Below are positions 1 to 7,310 of a stretch of 64,000 nucleotides of DNA, in pieces. Source of the stretch: Calidifontibacter indicus (GTDB lineage Bacteria > Actinomycetota > Actinomycetes > Actinomycetales > Dermatophilaceae); contig NZ_QTUA01000001.1 of assembly GCF_003386865.1 (NCBI RefSeq), positions 806,001 to 870,000 of the forward strand. The letters are read 5' to 3'. A program made the translations under genes and the position numbers. Below the pieces are notes generated by a model, which was not told where the DNA came from, ran no database searches, and saw only the letters and a program-made list of their open reading frames with translations. Each line of letters opens with the position of its first letter. Position 1 is the first letter of the stretch.

Positions 1-476
1 TCTACGAACCCAAGCGCCGCTACCACGAGCGCGCCGAGGTAGACATCGACGACGCCGCGGGTGCGCCGCTCGGCCTGCACCAGGCGCGCGTGGTGCGCGA
101 GGGCACCGACCTGACGCTCGTGACGTACGGCCCGATGGTCAAGACCTGCACCCAGGCGGCCGAAGCCGCTGCGGCAGAAGGACGTTCGCTCGAGGTGATC
201 GACCTGCGCTCGCTGTCGCCGCTGGACCGCGAGACCATTTTCGCCTCGGCCAAGAAGACCGGACGCGTCGTCGTGGTGCACGAGGCCAGCACCTTCCTCG
301 GCATGGGTGCCGAACTCGCCGCTTTGATCCAGGCCGAGTGCTTCTACAACCTCGAGGCACCGGTGCTGCGGGTCGGCGGATACAACCTGCCCTACCCGCC
401 GAGCCGCTTCGAGGAGCACTTCCTGCCCGACCTCGACCGCATCCTCGACTCGGTCGACAAGTCGCTGGCGTTCTGA
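1..476 (+). CDS. 2-oxo acid dehydrogenase E1 component, beta subunit (3' part)
   Basis: The gene enters from the left edge; the reading frame is open from base 3 and stops with TGA at 474-476, so about 157 C-terminal residues are visible. They match the transketolase C-terminal domain of E1-beta: a segment reading LVTYGPMVKTC, then VIDLRSLSPLD, VVVHEAS and the ending LPYPPSRFEEHFLPDLDRI. E1 decarboxylates a 2-oxo acid with thiamine diphosphate and passes the acyl group to the lipoyl arm of E2. The E2 gene starts 12 bases downstream, so this is the middle of an E1alpha-E1beta-E2 operon. Branched-chain 2-oxo acid or pyruvate are both possible substrates; the visible part does not decide. Confidence 0.9.
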   Translation, partial: YEPKRRYHERAEVDIDDAAGAPLGLHQARVVREGTDLTLVTYGPMVKTCTQAAEAAAAEGRSLEVIDLRSLSPLDRETIFASAKKTGRVVVVHEASTFLGMGAELAALIQAECFYNLEAPVLRVGGYNLPYPPSRFEEHFLPDLDRILDSVDKSLAF

Positions 477-487
477 GGGGAGACGAC

Positions 488-1918
488 ATGGGTGTGAAGC
501 TGTTCAACCTGCCCGACCCGGGCGAGGGGCTCGTCGAGGCCGACATCGTCACCTGGAAGATCAAGCCGGGCGACGAGGTGAAGGTCAACGACGTCGTCGT
601 CGAGATCGAGACCGCAAAATCGTTGGTGGAGTTGCCGATTCCGTGGGCCGGCGTCGTCGTCGAGCTGCTCGTCGCCGAGGGCGACACGGTCGATGTGGGC
701 AAGGCGATCGTGTCCATCGAGGTGGCCGGGGAGGAGTCCGACGCGCCGGCTGCTCCGGCTGAGCCGGCTGCCGCTCCGGCGGCTGGGTCGTCCGCTCCGG
801 ACGCCGGTGAGGAGCGGGTCGCGAACCTCGTGGGGTACGGCGCTGTTGCCGGTGCGACCACGCGGCGTGCGCGTCGTGGTGCGCCTGCTGTGGCTCCGGC
901 TCCGGCTGCCTCCGCTCCGAGTCCGGCGGCTGCCGCTGCGCCGGCTGTTCCGGCCCCGGCCGCCCCGGCTCCCGCTGCGCCGTCCGCGCTGGCGGCCCCG
1001 TCCGCGCCGTCCGGCAAGGTGCTCGCCAAGCCGCCGGTGCGAAAGTTCGCCAAGGACAACGGAGTCGACCTGTCCGCGATCACCCCGGCGCGTGCCGACG
1101 GGGTCATCACCCGCGCCGAGGTGGAGGCGCACCTCGCCGGTGCGCCGTCCGGAATCTCGCCGGTGGTCGAGCCGGGCGACGCAGCAGCGCGAGTCGAAAC
1201 CGCCCGCGAGACGCGCACCCCGGTCAAGGGCGTGCGCAAGATGACCGCGCAGGCGATGGTCGGGTCGGCGTTCACCGCGCCGCATGTCACGGAGTTCATC
1301 ACCGTCGACATGACCCGCGCGATGGAACTCGTCGACCGGCTCAAGGCCGATCGCGAGTTCAAGGGCGTCAAGGTGACTCCGTTGTTGGTGCTCGCCAAGG
1401 CGTTGCTCGTCGCGGTGAAGCGCAATCCGCAGATCAACGCGACGTGGGACGAAGCCGCGCAGGAGATCGTGGTCAAGCACTACGTCAACCTCGGCATCGC
1501 CGCGTCGACGCCGCGTGGCCTCATCGTGCCGAACATCAAGGACGCCGACCGCATGACCATGCGCGAGCTGGCCGATGCGATGGGCTCGCTGGTCGAGACC
1601 GCCCGCGACGGCAAGACCCCGCCGTCCGACATGGCGGGCGGCTCGATCACGATCACCAACGTCGGTGTCTTCGGTGTCGACAACGGCACCCCGATCATCA
1701 ACCCGGGCGAGGCCGCGATCCTGTGCTTCGGCGCCGTCCGCAAGATGCCGTGGGTGGTGACCGACACGGCGGGCAACGACACGATCGTGCCGCGCCAGGT
1801 CACGCAGTTGTCGCTGTCGTTCGACCACCGGCTGGTCGACGGCGACCTCGGCTCGCGCTTCCTGGCCGATGTCGCGGCCCTCATGGAAGACCCCGCTAAG
1901 ACCCTCGTCTGGGGCTGA
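488..1918 (+). CDS. Dihydrolipoamide acyltransferase (E2) of a 2-oxo acid dehydrogenase complex
   Basis: The ATG at 488 lies 6-10 bases after a GGGGAGA ribosome site and gives 476 residues. The N-terminal lipoyl domain (about 1-80) carries the lipoylation lysine K44 in EIETAKSLVE. A long Ala/Pro-rich swinging linker (about 85-175) follows, then the peripheral subunit-binding domain (about 178-220, VRKFAKDNGVDLSAI) and the catalytic acyltransferase domain. The active-site motif FDHRLVDGD places H447 and D451. E2 moves the acyl group from E1 to coenzyme A. Only one lipoyl domain is present, and the N-terminus resembles actinobacterial BkdC-type E2 proteins, so a branched-chain complex is favoured without proof. 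No E3 gene follows. Confidence 0.93.
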   Translation: MGVKLFNLPDPGEGLVEADIVTWKIKPGDEVKVNDVVVEIETAKSLVELPIPWAGVVVELLVAEGDTVDVGKAIVSIEVAGEESDAPAAPAEPAAAPAAGSSAPDAGEERVANLVGYGAVAGATTRRARRGAPAVAPAPAASAPSPAAAAAPAVPAPAAPAPAAPSALAAPSAPSGKVLAKPPVRKFAKDNGVDLSAITPARADGVITRAEVEAHLAGAPSGISPVVEPGDAAARVETARETRTPVKGVRKMTAQAMVGSAFTAPHVTEFITVDMTRAMELVDRLKADREFKGVKVTPLLVLAKALLVAVKRNPQINATWDEAAQEIVVKHYVNLGIAASTPRGLIVPNIKDADRMTMRELADAMGSLVETARDGKTPPSDMAGGSITITNVGVFGVDNGTPIINPGEAAILCFGAVRKMPWVVTDTAGNDTIVPRQVTQLSLSFDHRLVDGDLGSRFLADVAALMEDPAKTLVWG

Positions 1919-1925
1919 CCCCCTG

Positions 1926-1977
1926 GCGAAAGTTTGCGCGATCGCGCGCTTGCGTCGCGAGTCGCGCAAACTTTCGC
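1926..1977. repeat. 16-bp perfect inverted repeat after the E2 gene
   Basis: GCGAAAGTTTGCGCGA at 1926-1941 is the exact reverse complement of 1962-1977, with a 20-base loop that itself can pair in part. It begins 7 bases past the E2 stop codon and probably forms the transcription terminator of the operon, although no T-run follows. Confidence 0.6.
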
Positions 1978-2016
1978 GGCAGGGCAGCGCGCGAATGCTT
2001 GCTTGTCGCTGGTCAG

Positions 2017-2109
2017 GTCGGGCGCGGGTTCACACGAACTCGCGCCCGACGCGACTTACTCAGCGGTATCGGCGAATACGCCCGAGTAACTCGCGCCTGA
2101 CGCGACTTG
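2017..2109. repeat. Hairpin plus 22-bp direct repeat in the E2-FetB spacer
   Basis: Bases 2017-2030 pair with 2037-2050 with one mismatch and a 6-base loop. The right arm belongs to a 22-base segment (2037-2058, AACTCGCGCCCGACGCGACT core) that recurs at 2088-2109 with one internal change and one at the end. The spacer between two convergent genes holds no plausible gene. A terminator for the minus-strand FetB-like gene is the simplest reading. Confidence 0.45.
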
Positions 2110-2132
2110 GTGCGCGGACGGTGCCGCGGGGG

Positions 2133-2927
2133 TTACCCGGGTGCGTGACCCGACGCCACCGCGGGGGACGGTCGGAACAACGAACGCAGATCGTCGCGCA
2201 GGAGCCGGCCGCGGATGATGAGTTCGTACTGCGCGAGCGCCGTGCAGCTCTGCGCACACAGCACCCCGAGCAGCACGACCACCTGCGCCATCGTGGCGTC
2301 CATCGGCGACCCGCCGCCGAGCATCACGCCCAGGAACGCTCCGGGCAGGGTGACGATGCCGGCGGTCTTCACGCTGTCGATGCCGGGGATCAGCGACTCC
2401 TTGATCCGCGGGTGGAGCACCTGCGCGGCCGCGGTCTGCGCGGGCAGGCCGAGGGCAAGGTAGCCCTCGAAGATCTCGTGCTGCTCCTCGAGTGCGCGGA
2501 AGGAGTTGCGGCCGCCGAGGGTGTGCACCGACATGATGTTGTTCATCACGACGCCGGCGATCGGGATGAGCGCGACCCCCTTGAACGGGATGGTGCCGGA
2601 GAACACCGTCACCGCGAGCACCGGCAGCAGCCCGGCGCCCATCGCGAGCGCGGCCATCGGCGCCTGGCGGCGACTGACGCCGACGCGCCCGACACTGGTC
2701 AGCACCGCCATCGTGAACATCGCCACGGTGACCAGCAGCGTTGCCCACAGGTGCGAGATCGCGAACACGATGAGCAGCGCAACCACGACCAACTGGACGA
2801 TGGAGCGCAGCCCGGCGATCGCGATCGAGGGGGCGAGCCCGGTGCCGGCCCGCCATTCCAGGAGCACGGGGATCGCCAGCAGCAGCACGCAGCACGCGAC
2901 GAGCGAGATGCCCCAGGTGATGACCAC
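2133..2927 (-). CDS. fetB: FetB-like (UPF0014) ABC-type membrane permease
   Basis: A GTG start at 2927 gives 264 residues, the usual length for this family. The protein is a multi-pass membrane protein with about six to seven hydrophobic segments and the family-typical stretch GTIPFKGVALIPIAG followed by VMNNIMSV. In E. coli, FetB is the permease of the FetAB exporter, which protects against excess iron. Here no ATPase gene (fetA) stands next to it: upstream is a terminator region and downstream is the E2 gene in the opposite direction. The ATPase must lie elsewhere or the protein works alone. The ribosome site is weak. The family assignment is secure; the substrate is inferred. Confidence 0.8.
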   Translation of the reverse strand: MVITWGISLVACCVLLLAIPVLLEWRAGTGLAPSIAIAGLRSIVQLVVVALLIVFAISHLWATLLVTVAMFTMAVLTSVGRVGVSRRQAPMAALAMGAGLLPVLAVTVFSGTIPFKGVALIPIAGVVMNNIMSVHTLGGRNSFRALEEQHEIFEGYLALGLPAQTAAAQVLHPRIKESLIPGIDSVKTAGIVTLPGAFLGVMLGGGSPMDATMAQVVVLLGVLCAQSCTALAQYELIIRGRLLRDDLRSLFRPSPAVASGHAPG

Positions 2928-3122
2928 GGGTCGACTTTAGGTGCGATCGCCGACATCGACCTGGGAGGGTTTCGGTTTCGACGCGGATCCTGAGGCCGCT
3001 GTGTTCGCGACGAATCCGGCTCAACCACCGGGCGCTACCTGACCGGCGAGATCTGTCACCTCGGCGCCCACTCCTGCTCGGTGGGGGTGCAACACCCCTC
3101 GATCGTAGGAGCGGGCACGACG

Positions 3123-3159
3123 AACCGGGCCCCTCCCCGCGGTGGGGAGAGGCCCGGTT
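3123..3159 (-). terminator. Terminator of the DHA2 efflux gene
   Basis: Bases 3123-3138 pair with 3144-3159 over 16 positions with one mismatch and a 5-base loop. The hairpin sits 18 bases beyond the stop codon of the minus-strand efflux gene and closes the MarR-efflux operon. The rest of 2928-3176 shows no gene. Confidence 0.7.
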
Positions 3160-3176
3160 GTGGTGCGAAGGATGGC

Positions 3177-5054
3177 TCAGTCGGCCAGGTGCTTCGGGGT
3201 GGTGTGGCTCGGCGCTTCGACCTCGACGTCGCCGGACGCGGCGTGCTTGGCCGCCGTGTCGGCATCGTCGTCGATCGTGCTGTCGGTGGCGTCGATGTCA
3301 CAGGCCGCAGCGTTGACGGCCGGAGCCGTGCCCGCCGGCGCGGTGCCCGGCTCGAGACCGGCGAAGTTGTCGCCCGCCTCGTCGGCCGAGGAGCCGCCTT
3401 CGGCAGCCTGCTGGCGCATCGCCGCTCCCGCCGACTGCGAGCGCAGCTCGACCTTCGGCATGAGCAGGGTCACCAGGAAGCCGACGAACATAACGGCGGC
3501 TGCCGCGATGAAGATCTGCGAGATCGAGTCGGCGAAGCCGACCTTGAACGGGTGGCCGACCACGTCGGACATCTTGCTGATGATCGACGAGTCGTCCTGC
3601 ACCTGCGCCATGATCTTCGTGTCGCCCTTGAGCACGCCCGCGTTGTACGGGTTCTGCAGCAGCGACGGGTCCTTCGCGACGGCCGCCTGGATGCCCGGCA
3701 TCGCCGTCTTGAAGGCGGACGAGATCTTGTCGCCGACAGTGCTGAACAGGATCGACAGGAAGACCGCGACACCGAGCGTGCCACCGAGCTGACGGAAGAA
3801 CGTGGCGGCCGAGGTGGCCACACCGATCTCCTGCGGCGGCACGGCGTTCTGCACGATGAGCGTCAGCGGCTGCATGCAGTTACCGATACCCACACCGAGC
3901 ACCAGCATGTAGGCCATGACGACAGCCAGGTTGGTGTCGGCGTCCACCGTCCACAGCAGCGCCATCGCGATGACCGCGATCGCGGTGCCGATGATCGGGA
4001 ACGGACGGATGATGCCGGTCTTGGCGGTGATGAAACCGGACGTCATCGCCATGCTCATCATGCCGACCACCATCGGCAGCATCATCAGACCCGACATCAT
4101 CGGGGACGCGCCGTGCACGATCTGCATGTAGAGCGGCAGCACCATCATCGCGCCGAACATGCCGAGGCCGACGATGATCGAGGCCACGATCGTGACGCTC
4201 ACCGCGCGGATGCGGAAGATGCGCAGCGGGATCAGCGCGTCGTCGCCCATCGCCCGTTCGGCGAGGTAGAACGCGATGACACCGATCGCACCGATGACGT
4301 AGGCGATGATCGCGTTGGTCGAACCCCAACCCCAGGTGCGGCCCTGCTCGGCAACGGTGAGCAGCGGAACCAGCGCGACGACGAGTGCGGCGGCGCCCCA
4401 CCAGTCGATGCGGGCCTCGCGGCGCACGTGGTGCAGGTGGAGAGTGCGGCTGACGACGAACATCGCGGCGATGCCGAGCGGCACGTTGACCAGGAACACC
4501 CAGCGCCAACCGGTGATGCCGACGATCGAGCTGGTCTCGGCGAACAGGCCGCCGATGACCGGGCCGAGCACCGAGCTGGTGGCGAAGGTGGCCATGAAGT
4601 AGCCGGTGTACTTCGCGCGCTCACGCGGCGGCACGATGTCGCCGATGATCGCGAGGGCCAGCGTGAACAGGCCACCGGCGCCGATGCCCTGCACCGCACG
4701 GAAGACGGCGAGCATGGTCATCGAGGTGGCGAACGCGCAGGCGAACGAGCCGATCACGAACACGGTGATGGCGAACAGGAACAGCTTCTTGCGGCCGTAC
4801 AGGTCGCCGAGCTTGCCGTAGATCGGCGTCGCGATGGTCGAGGTGATGAGGTAGGCGGTGGTGACCCAGGCCTGCATCGACAGGCCGTGGAGTTCGTCAC
4901 CGATGGTGCGGATGGCGGTCGACACAATGGTCTGGTCGAGGGCTGCCAGGAACATGCCCATGAGCAGACCCATCAGGATCCGCATGATCTGACTGTGGGT
5001 GTATTCGCCGTCGGACGGTGCCGAGGGCTTCACAGCGGCGGTGGCGGTGCTCAT
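3177..5054 (-). CDS. DHA2-family (EmrB/QacA) multidrug efflux transporter
   Basis: This is a 625-residue MFS proton antiporter of the 14-helix drug:H+ antiporter-2 family, sited in the cytoplasmic membrane. Motif C is MFLAALDQTIVSTA, motif A reads GKLGDLYGRKK, and the motif-C-like GPVIGG follows near residue 150. The C-terminal 90 residues are an acidic, Ala-rich tail not found in short relatives. Its ATG overlaps the TGA of the upstream marR gene (ATGA at 5051-5054), so the two are translationally coupled. The context implies that an antibiotic or other toxic compound relieves MarR repression and induces export. The substrate cannot be read from the sequence. Confidence 0.9.
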   Translation of the reverse strand: MSTATAAVKPSAPSDGEYTHSQIMRILMGLLMGMFLAALDQTIVSTAIRTIGDELHGLSMQAWVTTAYLITSTIATPIYGKLGDLYGRKKLFLFAITVFVIGSFACAFATSMTMLAVFRAVQGIGAGGLFTLALAIIGDIVPPRERAKYTGYFMATFATSSVLGPVIGGLFAETSSIVGITGWRWVFLVNVPLGIAAMFVVSRTLHLHHVRREARIDWWGAAALVVALVPLLTVAEQGRTWGWGSTNAIIAYVIGAIGVIAFYLAERAMGDDALIPLRIFRIRAVSVTIVASIIVGLGMFGAMMVLPLYMQIVHGASPMMSGLMMLPMVVGMMSMAMTSGFITAKTGIIRPFPIIGTAIAVIAMALLWTVDADTNLAVVMAYMLVLGVGIGNCMQPLTLIVQNAVPPQEIGVATSAATFFRQLGGTLGVAVFLSILFSTVGDKISSAFKTAMPGIQAAVAKDPSLLQNPYNAGVLKGDTKIMAQVQDDSSIISKMSDVVGHPFKVGFADSISQIFIAAAAVMFVGFLVTLLMPKVELRSQSAGAAMRQQAAEGGSSADEAGDNFAGLEPGTAPAGTAPAVNAAACDIDATDSTIDDDADTAAKHAASGDVEVEAPSHTTPKHLAD

Positions 5055-5524
5055 GCGTCCTCCTTTCCGGGGGAGTTTCGTCGTTCGAGTTCAGTGGTGA
5101 GAGTGGAGTCGAAGCGGGCGAGGTAGGAGGCGAACTCCTTCACCTCGGCGGTGGTCCACCCGTCGAGCATTTCCCGGAACCATTCGGCTCGACTGGCCGC
5201 CAGGTCGTCGATGACTCGGCGTCCTTCGGCGGTGAGACGCACCACCTGGGCGCGTCCGTCGGCGGGATCGGCGACCTTCTCCGCGATGCCGGCGGACACC
5301 AGGTGGGTGATCTGCCGGCTGACCGTGGAGACGTCGGAGTGGATGCACGTCGCGATGTCCGACACTCGCTGCTCGTCACGCTTCAGCGCGAGCAACACCG
5401 GGTAGGCCGAGACGTCGACGGCGGGATGGAAGCGTGGCACGAGGTGCCGCAGCGCGGTCAGCTTCTTCATGACGTGGATGAGGTCGGTGGCGAGTTCGCC
5501 CGCGACCTCGGAACTGATGGACAT
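5051..5524 (-). CDS. MarR-family repressor of the efflux operon
   Basis: The 157-residue protein has the winged-helix MarR fold: a helical N-terminus, the recognition part IHSDVSTVSRQITHLVSAG and the wing ADGRAQVVRLTAEGRR with the family DxR-type signature. MarR dimers bind short palindromes and are released by phenolic or lipophilic ligands. Two palindromes stand immediately upstream of its start (5538-5570), which argues for autorepression and control of the coupled transporter. It is the first gene of the operon. The assignment is firm; the ligand is unknown. Confidence 0.92.
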   Translation of the reverse strand: MSISSEVAGELATDLIHVMKKLTALRHLVPRFHPAVDVSAYPVLLALKRDEQRVSDIATCIHSDVSTVSRQITHLVSAGIAEKVADPADGRAQVVRLTAEGRRVIDDLAASRAEWFREMLDGWTTAEVKEFASYLARFDSTLTTELERRNSPGKEDA

Positions 5525-5537
5525 GAATCACCTCACA

Positions 5538-5570
5538 CTTGTTTGCAACAAGCAACTATATGGATAGTTG
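5538..5570 (-). promoter_or_regulatory. Tandem palindromic MarR operators
   Basis: Two adjacent palindromes lie 14 bases upstream of the marR start. The first is CTTGTT-TGC-AACAAG at 5538-5552. The second is CAACTAT-ATGG-ATAGTTG at 5553-5570, with seven-base arms and no mismatch. They lie in a locally AT-rich stretch that also suits a promoter. Symmetry, spacing and position match known MarR autoregulation. That MarR binds here is inference. Confidence 0.7.
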
Positions 5571-5605
5571 GTCGCTGCAATCAAATGGAAGGGGCGTGAT
5601 GTGCA

Positions 5606-5640
5606 CCACCGTCCGTTGCAGGTACGACGGAGGACGGTGG
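5606..5640 (-). terminator. Hairpin after the mycothiol-type enzyme gene
   Basis: CCACCGTCC at 5606-5614 pairs exactly with 5632-5640. It lies 27 bases beyond the stop of the minus-strand gene that ends at 5667 and probably separates it from the marR operon. No T-tract is seen. Confidence 0.45.
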
Positions 5641-5666
5641 GATCGGTCGGGCGCGTCAGGGGGTGG

Positions 5667-6515
5667 TTAGGGGGTGACGGCGATGGCGTCGAGCAGCATC
5701 CGGGCGAGGTCCTCGTCGCCGTCGACGGCGTAGCGCAGGTCGGACGTCGGGATGCGGCCGGCGCCGCGGCGGGTGAACGCCTCGGTGGTGAGGCGGATGG
5801 TGGTCGCCTCGCCCTCGTGCGCGTCGTCGGCGTAGGAGTCGCCGGAGAACAGCTCCTCGCCGTACGGCTTGCCGTCGCGTTCGACGATGCGCACTCCGCC
5901 ACGTCCCTGCACCGGACCGGTGGTCTCGACGATCACCGTGCTGCCGACCGGCAGACCCGACCGCGCGGCCAGGATCGGCAGCGCCGTGAACAGCCGCTGG
6001 CTGAACAGTGCCGCGCCGGGGGAGTCGAGGTTGCCGGGGCGGTTGAGCGCCTGGCGGATGTCTTGTTCGTGGCACCAGATGTCGACGGTGCGCAGCGACA
6101 CCAGGTCGCCCGGACGGCGCGGGCCGACCGGCGTCTCGATGGGTTCGTCGGGGTCGAGGGCGAGCATCTCGTGCAACACCGCGACCCGCTGCGGGAAGAG
6201 TTCCTGCCATTCGGCGACGACCGCGGGGCCCTCGCCGTCACGGCGCGCTTCGACGTGCGTCTCCATGAAGCGTCCGAAGTCGCTCTTGATCCACGGGTGA
6301 TCGGGCACCTCGATGTCGGGCTGCTCGGCTCCGTTGAAGATCGCTTCGAGGCCGACCACGTGGGCGATCTGATCTTGTACGGTCCAGCCCGGGCACTGCG
6401 TCTCGCGGGCGAAGTCGTCGTCGTGGCAGGTCAGACCCAGATCGAGCACGGCCTGGCCGGTGTTGGAGTAGGCCTCGATCAGTTCGCCGAGGTCGGACGG
6501 GGCTGCGGGGTGCAT
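5667..6515 (-). CDS. Maleylpyruvate isomerase family (DinB-like, mycothiol-type) protein
   Basis: The 282-residue protein begins with an N-terminal DinB-like four-helix domain that has the family hallmarks: QCPGWTVQDQIAHVVGLE and, near residue 165, DIWCHEQDIRQAL. The His residues in these segments are the expected metal ligands. A C-terminal SCP2/TIGR03083-type part follows. Members characterised elsewhere use mycothiol, the actinobacterial thiol, to isomerise or detoxify substrates; most remain uncharacterised. It stands alone between two hairpins or spacers and is divergent from the methyltransferase gene. The family is clear; the substrate is not. Confidence 0.82.
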   Translation of the reverse strand: MHPAAPSDLGELIEAYSNTGQAVLDLGLTCHDDDFARETQCPGWTVQDQIAHVVGLEAIFNGAEQPDIEVPDHPWIKSDFGRFMETHVEARRDGEGPAVVAEWQELFPQRVAVLHEMLALDPDEPIETPVGPRRPGDLVSLRTVDIWCHEQDIRQALNRPGNLDSPGAALFSQRLFTALPILAARSGLPVGSTVIVETTGPVQGRGGVRIVERDGKPYGEELFSGDSYADDAHEGEATTIRLTTEAFTRRGAGRIPTSDLRYAVDGDEDLARMLLDAIAVTP

Positions 6516-6593
6516 GTGTCCAGGTTAGGTGTCCGCGTCCGCCGGGAGGCCGAAGGCGCCCACCGCCCGCCGAAGTACCCTGCTTCGGTGGGC

Positions 6594-7310
6594 ATGATCT
6601 CCAACGACGCGGCCTCCCTGGCGACGCAGTACGACACCACCGACCGGCTCTCCACGAGGGCATCGGTGTGGCGCGACACCCCCGACGGACGCAGCCCGCG
6701 GCGCGCGGCGTTCGCGGCGGTGGTGGCTGCCGCGCCGTCCGATTACCTCGAGATCGGCTGTGGCACGGGAGAATTCGTGGCCGAGGTGAGCGAGGCGTTG
6801 CCCCAGGCGAGGACCGTCGCCACCGACCGCTCGGAGACGATGGCGCTCGCGACCGCCCGGCGCGGCGTGCTCACCCAAGTGGCGCTCGCCGACGACCTGC
6901 CCTTTGCCGACGCGTCCTTCGACGTGGTCTACGCGGGCTGGATGCTCTACCACGTGCCCGACGTCGACGCCGCGCTCGCCGAGGTGCGTCGGGTGCTGCG
7001 CCCCGGCGGCACCTTCGTCGCGGCGACCAACGGCGATCGGCATCTGGCCGACCTGCTGACCGAGGCCGGCGGCACCCGGCTGCTCACCGGTTTCTCCAGC
7101 GAGAACGGCGAGCAGCAACTCGCGCCGCACTTCGGCGACATCGCCCGCGAAGACTTCGACACCCGCGCCCACTTCACCGATCACGCCGCGGCGCAGGCCT
7201 ACCTGGCCACCTTCTCGCCCGAACTCGCCGACGGGCTGCCGCCGTTCGAGGGTGAGCGCGAGTACGTCGGCGCGAGCACTGTCTTCGTCGCGAGGTTGCC
7301 TCGCGCATGA
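6594..7310 (+). CDS. Class I SAM-dependent methyltransferase
   Basis: The protein has 238 residues from the ATG at 6594; a GTG two codons earlier (6588) is an alternative. Motif I is YLEIGCGTGEF at about residues 51-61. The acidic residue ending strand two falls in ATDRSE, and a methyltransferase-11 core LPFADASFDVVYAGWMLYHV and VRRVLRPGGTFVA follow. Such enzymes transfer a methyl group from S-adenosylmethionine to a small molecule, lipid or quinone; nothing here fixes the acceptor. Its stop overlaps the start of the CopD-CtaG gene (ATGA at 7307-7310), so the two are co-translated. The start region lacks a strong ribosome site, so the message may be leaderless. Confidence 0.85.
   Translation: MISNDAASLATQYDTTDRLSTRASVWRDTPDGRSPRRAAFAAVVAAAPSDYLEIGCGTGEFVAEVSEALPQARTVATDRSETMALATARRGVLTQVALADDLPFADASFDVVYAGWMLYHVPDVDAALAEVRRVLRPGGTFVAATNGDRHLADLLTEAGGTRLLTGFSSENGEQQLAPHFGDIAREDFDTRAHFTDHAAAQAYLATFSPELADGLPPFEGEREYVGASTVFVARLPRA

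Noticed and set aside
139-1969. Long open frames antisense to the E2 gene
   Set aside because: They arise from GC-rich codon bias; the E2 frame carries all domain motifs and the antisense proteins are low-complexity.
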